A stretch of 64,000 nt of DNA from Asaia bogorensis NBRC 16594 (GCF_001547995.1 NZ_AP014690.1:773501-837500), one strand, 5' to 3'; counted from the first letter of the stretch, positions 1-9,096 are shown. The notes: a model not told the origin generated them from the letters alone. Made by a program: numbers and translations.

Positions 1-1
1 T

Positions 2-82
2 CAGCCTTACGAGAAGGCGGGTCCTGATGGCTTCCCGGCTGCGGCAACGGGGCGTACGGATCTCAATAGCACGGATAACTGA
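2..82 (+). CDS. C-terminal end of an upstream gene, possibly lptE
   Basis: A reading frame open from the left edge ends with TGA at 80-82, seven bases before the holA start. Only about 26 residues are visible, polar and rich in Gly, Ala, Asp and Asn, with no recognisable motif. In many alphaproteobacteria the gene just upstream of holA is lptE, the lipoprotein plug of the LPS export channel, and a polar tail would fit. That identity is inferred from gene order only. The tight spacing suggests cotranscription with holA. Confidence 0.45.
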   Translation, partial: QPYEKAGPDGFPAAATGRTDLNSTDN

Positions 83-88
83 TCGCGC

Positions 89-1099
89 ATGAAGATCGAT
101 GCCCGCTCGACTTCCCGCACACTCGCTGAAATTGGCAAGTGGCGCGGGGTCCTGCTCTATGGTGATGATCTCGGCCTGATACGCGAGCGGGCCGCCCAGT
201 GCGTCAAGCTGGTGGCGGAGTCTCTGGATGACCCGTTCCGTGTCGCAGTGCTCGATCAGGAGCAGCATGGCCGCCTCGAAGAGGAGATGGGCGCGCTTTC
301 GCTGATCGGGGGGCGTCGTGCCATATGGGTGCGCGATGCACAGGACGCGTTGTTGCCCAGAGTTATGGCGGCGCTTGCGATCAACAGCGATACGGTTCTG
401 GTCATCGAAGCACCGGGGCTTGCCTCACGCGCGAAGCTGCGAACCTCGCTTGAAGCCCATGCCTCGATTGCCTCCATCGGTTGCTACCCCGAGGAGGGTA
501 AGACCCTTATTGCCTCACTGGCGGATCTCTTTCGTGAGGCCTCAGTCACGATCGACCGCGACGCCCTGTTCTGGCTTTCTTCCGTCATGGGAGCCGACCG
601 GGCAGCCATACGAAGCGAAGTCGAAAAGCTTGTTCTTTTTGCCGGGAAAGGTGGCCGTCTGACCCTTGATGACTGTCAGGAATGTATCGGTGATGCTGCC
701 AGTGCTACGCTGGATGATGCGACAAGTGCTGCGATGGCTGGTGATCGAGCCATTGCTGACATTGCGCTGGAGCGTGCGCTCGCCGATGGTTTGTCTCCCA
801 TCGCTCTGGCGCGTGCCTGCCTGTCACTCATGAACCGGTTGCTGCGGGTGCTGGACTGGATGGATGAGGGCAAGTCGCGTCAGGAAGCCATGAAAATGCT
901 TCGCCCCCCGGTGTTTTTCAAGAAAACCGAGAGCTTCACCAAAGCCCTTGAGCGCTGGGATCGCACAGGTCTCAGGAGAGCCTGCGATGCCGTGCAAGGT
1001 TTCGAACTGGCCTGCAAGCAGACGGGCAGCCCCGATCTGGCACTGTCACGTCGTCTGATTGCACAGCTTTGTCTCGGCCCGAGATCATTCCAGCGTTGA
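89..1099 (+). CDS. holA: DNA polymerase III subunit delta
   Basis: This 336-residue protein matches the delta subunit of the clamp loader, the wrench that opens the beta sliding clamp during replication. The N-terminal part has the family pattern of a GVLLYG strand followed by a DDPFR segment, then an AAA-like fold lacking a true Walker A. The middle carries the typical VMGADRAAIRSEVEKL helix, and the C-terminal part is the helical collar domain. The ATG lies seven bases after the upstream stop, so the two genes are probably cotranscribed. Length is normal for the family. Confidence 0.93.
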   Translation: MKIDARSTSRTLAEIGKWRGVLLYGDDLGLIRERAAQCVKLVAESLDDPFRVAVLDQEQHGRLEEEMGALSLIGGRRAIWVRDAQDALLPRVMAALAINSDTVLVIEAPGLASRAKLRTSLEAHASIASIGCYPEEGKTLIASLADLFREASVTIDRDALFWLSSVMGADRAAIRSEVEKLVLFAGKGGRLTLDDCQECIGDAASATLDDATSAAMAGDRAIADIALERALADGLSPIALARACLSLMNRLLRVLDWMDEGKSRQEAMKMLRPPVFFKKTESFTKALERWDRTGLRRACDAVQGFELACKQTGSPDLALSRRLIAQLCLGPRSFQR

Positions 1100-1250
1100 A
1101 ATCATCGCATCGTTTTGCCACGATCGGTGCGATGAAGATTTCGCCCCGCGACCCAGAAGCGATTATGGTGATCGGCGCGTTGCCGGCCAACCCGTCGATG
1201 GCTCTCGCGGGGCAGGTCATTCCGCCGCCGCATGCGCGCTTGCACAACCG

Positions 1251-2213
1251 ATGAGAAACACGAGACGCTCAGCCCTGTGGCACGGGAACATTGCGGTGTT
1301 GCTGGCAATCGGTGCCTTGCTTCTTCTGATGCTTGGCGCGGTCGCTGCGCCGCTCTATGCGCGCGCAGTTGGGGTCGATGCAATGGCTTCCAATCTGGCC
1401 GGCACCGTCATGCGCAACGGCCATGCGCAGGATATCATGCAGGCCAATGACAACCCGCTCCATCTGGGGCTCTCTCCCATTGGCCCGTCATGGCGCTGGG
1501 GGCCTTATGCCCTTGGGGCCGATTCACAGGGGCGCGACATTGCTGCGAGACTGCTTTACGGGGCGCGATCCTCGCTGGTCATCGCTTTTTCAGCCGCTTG
1601 TCTGTGCCTGATTGCCGCAACGTTTTGCGGTCTGGCGGCCGGATATTGTGGGGGGTGGGTCGATCTGATCCTGTCACGCGCGCTCGACATTCTCTGGGCA
1701 GTGCCGGTTTATCTGTTCGCCATCAGCCTCAGCGTGGTGACAATCGGCCATGATCTCTCCTATGGCCCGATCCACTTGCGGGCGGACTCACTGCTTCTGC
1801 CCATTCTGATCATTGCGCTCATCTATGTGCCCTATGCGGCGCGGCCCATACGAGCCCGGACGAAAAGCCTGCAGAATGCCGGCTTCGTTCTGGCAGCGCG
1901 TGGGCTGGGGGCGTCGTCACTGCGCATCATCCTGCGCGAAATCCTGCCTCTTCTGGCGGAAACCGTCTTTGTGCTGGCACCGCTCATTATGGCGCTTTGC
2001 CTCCTTGCGGAGTCCGCACTGTCTTTTCTCAGCCTCGGTGTGCAGGCACCTGCCGCTTCGTGGGGGAGCCTGATTCATGATGGCGAGGGACTGATCTATA
2101 GCCGCCCGGTGGTCGCCATTGCGCCGGGATTGGCCATCATCGTGACTGTTCTGGCCCTGAACACGCTGGGTGACGCAGCGCAGACGGCATTGCGCAGGCG
2201 GGGTGGCAGATGA
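1251..2213 (+). CDS. ABC transporter permease, OppC/DppC-type
   Basis: A 320-residue inner-membrane permease of the peptide/nickel (binding-protein-dependent) ABC importer family. It has an N-terminal membrane helix, a periplasmic segment containing a GADSQGRD motif typical of OppC/DppC proteins, and several hydrophobic helices. The EAA coupling loop (ARGLGASSLRIIL region) lies near residue 216 and contacts the ATPases. The ATG at 1251 puts the basic N-terminus directly before the first helix; the frame stays open further upstream but that part has no membrane character. There is no clear ribosome-binding site, and the start overlaps the stop of a 40-codon frame. The last bases overlap the next permease by four. 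The substrate is probably a peptide, but not proven. Confidence 0.85.
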   Translation: MRNTRRSALWHGNIAVLLAIGALLLLMLGAVAAPLYARAVGVDAMASNLAGTVMRNGHAQDIMQANDNPLHLGLSPIGPSWRWGPYALGADSQGRDIAARLLYGARSSLVIAFSAACLCLIAATFCGLAAGYCGGWVDLILSRALDILWAVPVYLFAISLSVVTIGHDLSYGPIHLRADSLLLPILIIALIYVPYAARPIRARTKSLQNAGFVLAARGLGASSLRIILREILPLLAETVFVLAPLIMALCLLAESALSFLSLGVQAPAASWGSLIHDGEGLIYSRPVVAIAPGLAIIVTVLALNTLGDAAQTALRRRGGR

Positions 2214-3190
2214 GGGGCTTTCTCTCCCGCCTCGGGCAAATGCTGCTCGTATTGTTCGGCATCTCGGTACTCGTCTTTGCCGTGTTCTTCGCAACGCCGG
2301 GGTCGGACCCCTCAGCCCGTATTGCGGGGCGCGGCGCGAGCCCGGAGGTGATCGAACGTGTTCGCCATGCCTATGGCTTCGACCGCTCGCTACCTGTCCG
2401 TTATCTCACAATGATGGATCATCTGTTCATCTCGCGAAACCTGACGTCCTACGTCAATCACGGGCAGAATGTGGTTTCGGAGGTGTTTGCTGCTGCACCT
2501 GTCACGCTTTCGCTTGTGCTCTGGGCGGCGCTGTTCTGGGTGAGCGGCGCGCTGGTGCTTGGCATGATGGGTGCGGCTTTTCAGGGCGGTGCCCTGGACC
2601 GTCTCCTTTCTGTGCTGGCTATGGTTGGTTTGTCCATCCCGGTTTTCTGGCTGGGCGAGATGGTCAATCTGGTGAGCCAGAGCCGGTTGCATGACACCTG
2701 GCTGTTCCGTTGGGTGCCGCCACTGGGCTATGTGCCACTCTCCACAAGCGTTCTTGGCTGGACGAAATGTCTGATCCTCCCGGCGCTCACGCTCGCTGTT
2801 GCTTTCATCGGCCTTTACAGTCGTGTGCTGCGTTCGGACCTGCTTTCAGCCATGCAGGAAGACGCGCTGCGCACAGCACGTGCGAAAGGGGCAGGGCCGT
2901 GGCGCCTCTGGTTCTTCCACGCCTTGCGCCTTTCCGGTCTGAGCGCGCTCTCATTGTTCGGCCTCGATTTCGCCCAGTTGCTCGGGGGCGGTGCCTTGCT
3001 GACGGAAGTCGTGTTTGCGCTGCCCGGTGTCGGGCATCTGACCTATCAGGGCCTGAGCACACTGGATCTGCCGCTTATCATGGCAACCGTGCTCTATGCG
3101 GCATTTTTCGTGGTGGTTGCCAACGCCCTGATCGACGGACTGTATCGCCTGCTCGACCCGCGCATCGGGGGAGGGAAGAATGGGCACTGA
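2210..3190 (+). CDS. ABC transporter permease, OppB/DppB-type
   Basis: A 326-residue inner-membrane permease, the partner of the preceding OppC-type subunit. The N-terminal helix is followed by the OppB signature region (TPGSDPSARIAG, then RVRHAYGFDRSLPVRY), and an EAA-like loop (RTARAKGAGPWRLWF) lies near residue 221. The C-terminus carries the usual LLTEVVFALPGVG segment. It starts inside the stop codon of the upstream gene (ATGA overlap) and its end overlaps the first ATPase gene, so the four genes are translationally coupled. The order C-type then B-type reverses the common oppB-oppC order. Confidence 0.86.
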   Translation: MRGFLSRLGQMLLVLFGISVLVFAVFFATPGSDPSARIAGRGASPEVIERVRHAYGFDRSLPVRYLTMMDHLFISRNLTSYVNHGQNVVSEVFAAAPVTLSLVLWAALFWVSGALVLGMMGAAFQGGALDRLLSVLAMVGLSIPVFWLGEMVNLVSQSRLHDTWLFRWVPPLGYVPLSTSVLGWTKCLILPALTLAVAFIGLYSRVLRSDLLSAMQEDALRTARAKGAGPWRLWFFHALRLSGLSALSLFGLDFAQLLGGGALLTEVVFALPGVGHLTYQGLSTLDLPLIMATVLYAAFFVVVANALIDGLYRLLDPRIGGGKNGH

Positions 3191-4181
3191 GCCTCTTTTG
3201 TCCCTGCGCAACCTGAGGCTGAAACACCCCAGAGCCGGTTATTTGCTTGATGGCGTAACCCTCTCGCTGCAGCGCGGTCAGATCCTTGGGGTCGTGGGCG
3301 AATCAGGTTCGGGGAAAAGCCTGACCGGGTTGAGTGTACTCGGGCTGCAACCTCCCGGCATCCTGTCCGGTGAGCTGATTTTCGACGGGCAGGATCTGCG
3401 ATCCCAGACCGAGAGGGCGTGGCAGCATTTTCGCGGCAGGCGGGCTGCCATGATCTTTCAGGATCCGATGACGGCTTTTTTGCCGGTTCGGCGTATCGGC
3501 GCCCAGATTGCCGAGCAGATCAGGCTGCACCAGCTTGTATCGAAACGCGAGGCGAATGAGCGTGTGGTGACACTGCTCGGGCGTATGGGCGTCCCGTCTC
3601 CGGCGCAAACTGCATTGCGTTTCCCGCATGAACTCTCCGGCGGGCTGCGCCAGCGCGCCATGATTGCAATGGCTGTGTCCTGTGAGCCGGATCTGCTGAT
3701 TGCTGACGAACCGACCACGGCGCTCGATGTCACGGTTCAGGCGCAGATTCTGGCGTTGCTGCGTGAGATCGGTGCGCGTGAGGCGAGCGTCATGCTGATC
3801 ACCCATGACATGGGAGTAGTGGCGCAAAGCTGCACGCATGTTGCCGTTCTTTATGCCGGGGTCGTCATCGAGACCGGCCCGGTGTCGGCTGTTCTCTCGG
3901 CCCCGCGCCATCCCTATACACGGGCCCTACTGCAGGCCATACCACCGCTCGAAGGACCGCGCCCGGCCAGGCTGCCCGTGATCGAGGGCGCTCCTCCCTC
4001 GCCACAGACACGACCTAGCGGGTGCGTTTTCGCGCCGCGCTGCCCCCATGTCATGCAGCCATGTGAGGTACGCCCGGCGATGCGTCCCGTCATCGATGAC
4101 GGATACGGGACTACGCTTGCCGCCTCAGCCGAGGCGCAGAAAGAGGAGCGCCATGAGGTGGCTTGCGTGCTCTACGAATGA
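3180..4181 (+). CDS. ABC transporter ATP-binding protein, OppD/DppD-type
   Basis: A 333-residue cytoplasmic ATPase that energises the two permeases. Visible motifs are Walker A GESGSGKS at about residues 40-47, a Q-loop (FQDP), the signature LSGGLRQR near residue 151, Walker B LLIADEP near 172 and the switch His in ITHD. The C-terminal extension with paired Cys (APRCPHVMQPCE) is the peptide-transporter-specific segment seen in OppD/DppD. The start overlaps the upstream permease by 11 bases. Confidence 0.9.
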   Translation: MGTEPLLSLRNLRLKHPRAGYLLDGVTLSLQRGQILGVVGESGSGKSLTGLSVLGLQPPGILSGELIFDGQDLRSQTERAWQHFRGRRAAMIFQDPMTAFLPVRRIGAQIAEQIRLHQLVSKREANERVVTLLGRMGVPSPAQTALRFPHELSGGLRQRAMIAMAVSCEPDLLIADEPTTALDVTVQAQILALLREIGAREASVMLITHDMGVVAQSCTHVAVLYAGVVIETGPVSAVLSAPRHPYTRALLQAIPPLEGPRPARLPVIEGAPPSPQTRPSGCVFAPRCPHVMQPCEVRPAMRPVIDDGYGTTLAASAEAQKEERHEVACVLYE

Positions 4182-5131
4182 CGGAACTGCTTCAGGCGCG
4201 TGATGTCGCCCGGACCTATCAGCTGGGGCGCGGCAGGACACTGCGGGCCGTCGATGGCATCTCGCTCGCCTTGAAGCGTGGAGAGAGCCTTGCGCTCGTC
4301 GGTGAGTCAGGTTGCGGCAAATCCACATTGGGCCGCCTCATGATGGGGTTTGATCGCCCCGACAAGGGAGAGATCCTGTTTGACGGGCAGGATATGGCGC
4401 AAATGGGGCGGCGCGCCCTGCGCGATCTGCGCAGCCATCTGCAGATGGTCTTTCAGGACTCTGGATCGTCCTTCAATCCGCGCTGGACGATTGGCAATAC
4501 ACTGGCGGAGCCGTTTCGTATCCATCGGCGTGAGTGGTCCAAGGCCACGTTGGTGGCGCTCCTTGAACGCGTGGGTTTGTCGGCGGATTATCTGCCCCGT
4601 TATCCCGGTGCGCTCTCTGGCGGGCAGCGGCAGAGGCTGAACATTGCCCGCGCCATTGCGCTCTCACCGCAGGTCATCGTCGCGGACGAGCCTGTCTCGG
4701 CGCTGGACGTTTCCGTACAGGCACAGATTGTCAATCTGCTGCGTCAGCTTCAGGCCGAGATGGGTCTGGCCTGTCTGTTCATCTCGCATGATCTGGCGGT
4801 GGTGAGACAGATTTCGGACCGCGTGGCGGTGATGTATCTGGGCGCGATTGTCGAGGAGGGGGAGACGCTTGCCCTGCTTTCGCGACCGCTCCATCCCTAT
4901 ACAAGGGCGCTGGTAGAGGCTGTGCCTCAACCGGGCAAACCGCTGGCGGCGCCCTTGCAGGGCGATGTGCCAAGTCCTCTCTCCCCGCCAACGGGCTGTC
5001 GCTTCCACACACGTTGCCCGATCGCCCGGCCCCGTTGTGCGATCGAGAGGCCGATCCTCACGGATTACGGGGCAGGGCGCCGGGCGGCGTGCCATTACCC
5101 GCTTCTGCATGATGGCAACACCGCCAGCTGA
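4178..5131 (+). CDS. ABC transporter ATP-binding protein, OppF/DppF-type
   Basis: A 317-residue second ATPase of the importer. It shows Walker [10 protein letters not shown], the signature LSGGQRQR, Walker B VIVADEP, the switch SHD and the C-terminal peptide-ABC extension ([10 protein letters not shown]). The ATG at 4178 overlaps the previous stop as ATGA, which favours it over the in-frame GTG/ATG-like start a few codons upstream. No substrate-binding protein gene precedes or follows, so the importer must borrow one from elsewhere or act with an unlinked partner. The next gene is convergent. Confidence 0.9.
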   Translation: MTELLQARDVARTYQLGRGRTLRAVDGISLALKRGESLALVGESGCGKSTLGRLMMGFDRPDKGEILFDGQDMAQMGRRALRDLRSHLQMVFQDSGSSFNPRWTIGNTLAEPFRIHRREWSKATLVALLERVGLSADYLPRYPGALSGGQRQRLNIARAIALSPQVIVADEPVSALDVSVQAQIVNLLRQLQAEMGLACLFISHDLAVVRQISDRVAVMYLGAIVEEGETLALLSRPLHPYTRALVEAVPQPGKPLAAPLQGDVPSPLSPPTGCRFHTRCPIARPRCAIERPILTDYGAGRRAACHYPLLHDGNTAS

Positions 5132-5195
5132 TTGCCGGATAGGCTCGGCGTACCGGGAGCGGCCTACCATAGCCAGGGTGAGACAGTTGTCCTGA

Positions 5196-5221
5196 CCCTT
5201 GCCCGTTATGGCAGGCAAGGG
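5196..5221. terminator. Convergent hairpin, possible terminator
   Basis: A perfect 8-bp stem, CCCTTGCC at 5196-5203 and GGCAAGGG at 5214-5221, encloses a 10-base loop between the end of the ABC operon and the end of the convergent receptor gene. No T-run follows on either strand, so termination would be inefficient or the hairpin mainly protects the 3' ends. Confidence 0.4.
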
Positions 5222-5229
5222 CCTGGAGC

Positions 5230-7536
5230 TCAGAACCTCTGCGAGATGCCGGTCAGGATGGTGCGACGTAGGCCGTATTGGGGTGCCCCGACGCCGATGC
5301 CTGATCCGTCGCGGATCTGGTAGCTCTTGTCGAACAGGTTCAGCACATCGAGACGCAGTTCGGTGCGTTTGAGGAATGGCACGCGGAACAGATCCTTAAA
5401 GGACTGGACCAACGAGAGGTTGAACGTGGCATAGATCGGGACAGAGCGGCCATTGGGCACCACACCATCGGCGCGCAGGCCGCTGCCATAGACCATCGAG
5501 GCCGATACGCGGGTGGGGTGGCCCGTGTGATAGAAGAAGGAATAGCTCCCCCCTGCGGACGCCGTCCAGCGCTGGTCATGATCGAGATGGATCCAGCGAT
5601 TCTGGACATAGGCAAGATCATCCGGGTCCATCGTCCACTGGGCGGTGGTGATGTCCTTGCCGATTGCCCGAGACCAGGCCGCGTTGCCGTAGAGCGAGAG
5701 CGGGCCATGCTCGTAATTGGTCGAGAGTTCGTAGCCATTCACCTGCCCGCGACGATAATTGAACGCCGAGAGGATGATCGGTGCGCCAAACTGACCTTCA
5801 TCGATCATGTTTTTGGCGAGCTTCACATAGGCATCGAACGAAGCGTGCCAGCCGGGCAGGATGGACTGCGTTACGCCAGCATCGAAGTAATGGTCGCGCT
5901 CCGCCTTGACCGTATTGTTCTGCAAGGTCTGAGGCTCGTTGGATGTGCCGACATATTTGCTGAGCGAGGTATTGGCGACGAGTTCGAAGGGCGGGGGGGT
6001 GAAATAGTGCGAATATCCGGCATGAACCACGCCACCCCGCCATGCACGCCATACGATGTTGATGCGCGGGCTGACCTGTTTCGAGTGCGTGTACTCATCG
6101 ACACCGTCGAAGCGCAGACCGTAATTGATTGTCAGATCGCGCACCGGGCGCCACTCATCCTGAGCGTAGAGCCCGTACATCCAGCCGGTGCGGCCGCTGC
6201 CATCGTGCACATTCGTGGTCGTGCCATCATAGATGGGTGTGCCGTCATCCTCGGCCCCCGTCTGCTGATAGACGATGGAATCCGTCTTGGAGCTGTTACG
6301 CTCGACATAGACCTGATAACCGAAGCGCACCGTATGCTGGCGATTGGCGTGCCATGTGACATCGGTTTGCGAGCCCGTCGAGAAAACCGAACGCGCTGCG
6401 TGCTGGCTGATTCCATTATAGACCAGATCGCCCAGCGGATCGGGCGAGTAGCCAAGCGACGAGTAGCGCGTGATAACCGAACTCTGCAGGCTGACCTTGC
6501 CCATGTCCTTCTGGAGGGAGAGAATGCCGAAATCCGTGATCTCCTTCTGGCGCTCGTTCAGGCTGGCGCTGTCCACGCTGCCATAAACCTGTTGTGACAG
6601 GGCAGAATCGAGAAAGCTCGGATTGGCAAACTGGCGTTGCTGACCGGGGTTATTGGGCAGCTGATACTGAGCGTTCGATACACCTCCGGTAAGGCTGATA
6701 CGGGTGTTCTCATCAGCCGTGTAACGCAGATGACCGAGCGCATGATACTGGTTGCTCAGGTCGTGAATCGGGTTGAAGCTCGATGTCGGGTTTTCAACAC
6801 CGACGCGGTTATGAACGAAGTCGCCGGTCGCAAAGAAATCCCACTTCCCGGCATGGCCACCATATTGCAGCGACGGGAAGAAATAGTCGCGCGCACCACC
6901 ATAGATCGAGGCATCGCCACCCGGATCGGCGCTGCCGTTCTTGGTGGTGATGTCGATCACACCGGCTTGCAGAAAACCATATTCGCTGGGTAGCGCGCCG
7001 GTGGTGAGCGAGGCGGAATGGGCAAAGCGTGTCATCAACGCCTGACCGAAAACGCTCAGCCCTTCAGGAAGCTGCACGCCATCGAGGCGGAACTGGACCT
7101 CGTTATGATCGCCGCGCACGTGAATCTGACCAAAGCTGTCCTGCGCGACGCCAGGTGCCTGAAGGAGAAGTGTGTTGAGCGGCGCATTATCGCCGCCCGG
7201 GTTGTTTTCGATATCACGGCGGGTGAAGCGATAGGTTGTCGCACCGGTGGAGGATTGCAGAGAGGAGCGGATTTCATCGAGACGCGCATTGACGATGATA
7301 TGCTCTTCCTTCTGGGCGTTCACTCCCTGCGAAGCTGTATCACCCGTGTTGTCAAAGGAGGTTCTGGACGCTTGGTCGCTCGTTGGCGTGCCAGACTGGG
7401 TTGTCACGGGCGTCACAACCGGGGTCGTCGTGGTTGAGGAGGGCACTGCAGTCTGAGCGTGAACGGGCGTGGTGAGCGCCAAAACCGAGCATGACAGAAA
7501 CAGGCTGGACGACCACAGGGATCGGGATGACATCAT
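5230..7536 (-). CDS. TonB-dependent outer-membrane receptor
   Basis: A 768-residue protein with a signal peptide cleaved near VHAQ, a Thr/Pro/Ser-rich linker of about 50 residues, and a candidate TonB-box-like EEHIIVNA segment. An N-terminal plug follows (LLQAPGVAQDSFGQIHVRG, then FRLDGVQLPEG), and then a long beta-barrel that ends in Phe as expected for BAM insertion. It imports an unidentified ligand using TonB-ExbBD energy; iron chelates, sugars and polyphenols are all possible. The plug lacks the most typical siderophore-receptor wording, so iron specificity is not assured. It diverges from a Tat-exported MRJP-like gene with a 247-bp shared upstream region. The start gives a well-formed signal peptide; the second Met directly follows. 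Confidence 0.9.
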   Translation of the reverse strand: MMSSRSLWSSSLFLSCSVLALTTPVHAQTAVPSSTTTTPVVTPVTTQSGTPTSDQASRTSFDNTGDTASQGVNAQKEEHIIVNARLDEIRSSLQSSTGATTYRFTRRDIENNPGGDNAPLNTLLLQAPGVAQDSFGQIHVRGDHNEVQFRLDGVQLPEGLSVFGQALMTRFAHSASLTTGALPSEYGFLQAGVIDITTKNGSADPGGDASIYGGARDYFFPSLQYGGHAGKWDFFATGDFVHNRVGVENPTSSFNPIHDLSNQYHALGHLRYTADENTRISLTGGVSNAQYQLPNNPGQQRQFANPSFLDSALSQQVYGSVDSASLNERQKEITDFGILSLQKDMGKVSLQSSVITRYSSLGYSPDPLGDLVYNGISQHAARSVFSTGSQTDVTWHANRQHTVRFGYQVYVERNSSKTDSIVYQQTGAEDDGTPIYDGTTTNVHDGSGRTGWMYGLYAQDEWRPVRDLTINYGLRFDGVDEYTHSKQVSPRINIVWRAWRGGVVHAGYSHYFTPPPFELVANTSLSKYVGTSNEPQTLQNNTVKAERDHYFDAGVTQSILPGWHASFDAYVKLAKNMIDEGQFGAPIILSAFNYRRGQVNGYELSTNYEHGPLSLYGNAAWSRAIGKDITTAQWTMDPDDLAYVQNRWIHLDHDQRWTASAGGSYSFFYHTGHPTRVSASMVYGSGLRADGVVPNGRSVPIYATFNLSLVQSFKDLFRVPFLKRTELRLDVLNLFDKSYQIRDGSGIGVGAPQYGLRRTILTGISQRF

Positions 7537-7783
7537 GACTACCCAACAGGTTGAAGGCGGAACAAATCGCCTTCGTTCCTATTCTGTATGATATAACATA
7601 ACAACCGTTTCTTAATCTCTGTCCACTGGCTCTGTTGCGAACTGTGACAAATTGGCGACAGGTGAAGGGGGTGGCGGACGGGGGATTCAGCCCTCCTTAT
7701 GAAAAGCATTTTAAGGACGAAGCCGCATCGGTCGCATAGCGTTTCAAACAGGTCGTCCCGTCCTGATCGAGGTGAAGCCTGCC
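7537..7783. promoter_or_regulatory. Divergent regulatory region between receptor and MRJP-like gene
   Basis: This spacer must hold promoters for both genes. On the receptor side, a perfect 7-bp inverted repeat (GAAGGCG 7553-7559 and CGCCTTC 7568-7574, 8-base loop) sits 17-38 bases upstream of the receptor ATG. It would form a hairpin in its leader or act as an operator. An AT-rich patch at about 7585-7615 could hold the receptor promoter, but no hexamer pair is convincing. For the MRJP-like gene, the GAGGTG sequence at 7769-7774 is a plausible ribosome-binding site for the ATG at 7784. Confidence 0.35.
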
Positions 7784-8965
7784 ATGAAACGCCGGTCCTT
7801 TCTTTCTGCTGCTTCCGTTGCACCGCTGCTGGGGGTGGCTGGTCCGGCCCTTGCCTCAGGCAATGCCGATGATGGGACGAGTTCGAGCGGTGAGTTCGAC
7901 ATTGTCGCCAAGTTTGTCGGACCGGGGCCATCTGGCGTTGCCGTGCTTCCCGATGGCCGCATGTTCGTCAGCTTTCCGCGTCACGCCGATAACCATGCCG
8001 GTGCCACACTGGGTGAGGTCAAGGGGGGCGTGGTGGTGCCCTATCCGTCAGCCGAGCTCAGCCTCCCATCCGACAGGGCCCCGGCAGATCGCCTGATGTC
8101 TGTCCATGGCATCGCCCATGATTCTGCCGGGCGGCTATGGGTGATCGATGATGGCAAACTCGCGGGCCACGACATTCCTGAAGGGGCGGCCAAGATTGTT
8201 TGCATCGACCCGGTAAGCAACCGCGTGACGCACAAGATCATGCTCAAATCCCCGGTCATGCTGCCGAACAGCCATATGAATGATTTGCGCGTCGCCCTGT
8301 CGGTCGGTGCCAAGGGAACCGTCTTCGTGACGGATTCCTCATTCGGCGATGAGCCTGCCATGATTGTTGCAGATATTGCCACTGGCCAGACCAAGCGGGT
8401 TCTGACGCATCACGTTTCGACCCAGGCGGTACCGGGGTTCATGGCGATTGTGGAAGGAGAGCCCAGACGCTACGTGCCGCATCATCCCCAGATGGTGTCA
8501 GGTGGGGCGGATGGTATTGCCTTGCTGCCTGACGAATCCCGCCTGTATTACGCACCGCTGACAAGCCGGCGCCTTTACAGTATACCGACGCGCACACTGG
8601 CCGATCAAAGCCTGTCGGATGAGGCCTTGGCTGCCCAGATACGGGATGAGGGCGAAAAGGGTACAGCCGATGGCCTATGTTTCGATCAGCATGGCCGGCT
8701 CTATACCACGAATTACGAGCATGATTGCATCCTGCGCCGTGATTCTGACGGGTCGTTTGCCATGGCTGTCAGGGATGCCCGTATCCTGTCACCTGATGGA
8801 ATCTGTGCCACGCGTGACTGGATCTATTGTACGCTGGGGCAGTGGAATCGCCTGCCGTCATTCAATGAGGGCCATAACCGGCGTGAGCCGCCTTATCTGC
8901 TGATCCGTTTTCCTGTCGAGCCGCTCACGCCCCTCGATGCGCTACCGGCTTCTTCACAGCGATAA
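7784..8965 (+). CDS. Tat-exported MRJP/Yellow-family (SMP-30-like beta-propeller) protein
   Basis: A 393-residue protein with a twin-arginine-type signal (MKRRSFLSAASVAP, then a hydrophobic stretch and an Ala-X-Ala site near GPALA). The mature part resembles the major royal jelly/Yellow family, often labelled L-dopachrome tautomerase-related. Family-like segments are GPSGVAVLPDGRMFVSFPR, HMNDLRVAL, FVTDSSFG, GADGIALLPDESRLYYAPLTSRRLY and LSPDGICATRDW, with repeated NHL/SMP-30-like blades. Family members are six-bladed propellers; enzymatic activity of bacterial members is mostly unknown. Export folded through Tat is consistent with a cofactor or metal. ATG 7784 is preferred over GTG 7772 because the Arg pair then lies at residues 3-4. 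The function is not assigned. Confidence 0.8.
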   Translation: MKRRSFLSAASVAPLLGVAGPALASGNADDGTSSSGEFDIVAKFVGPGPSGVAVLPDGRMFVSFPRHADNHAGATLGEVKGGVVVPYPSAELSLPSDRAPADRLMSVHGIAHDSAGRLWVIDDGKLAGHDIPEGAAKIVCIDPVSNRVTHKIMLKSPVMLPNSHMNDLRVALSVGAKGTVFVTDSSFGDEPAMIVADIATGQTKRVLTHHVSTQAVPGFMAIVEGEPRRYVPHHPQMVSGGADGIALLPDESRLYYAPLTSRRLYSIPTRTLADQSLSDEALAAQIRDEGEKGTADGLCFDQHGRLYTTNYEHDCILRRDSDGSFAMAVRDARILSPDGICATRDWIYCTLGQWNRLPSFNEGHNRREPPYLLIRFPVEPLTPLDALPASSQR

Positions 8966-9096
8966 GGTTTCTCGAACGCTGCGGCGACTCCTACAGTCAG
9001 GTAGCTCAGCAAAGTTGAAGATTGATACGGGACAGGCGAGGACGGAAGCGGGTAGAGCGGCGAGGAGCAGGTAAACATGACGCAGGAGATGCTGTG

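Noticed and set aside
5518-6597. Plus-strand open frame inside the TonB receptor gene
   Set aside because: Repetitive Ile/Arg/Val-rich complement of beta-strand codons; the minus-strand receptor explains the DNA.
8998-9070. GTAGCTCAG sequence resembling a tRNA D-arm
   Set aside because: No matching acceptor stem, no GAGC partner for the D-stem and no T-arm with a GTTCGA-type loop follow.
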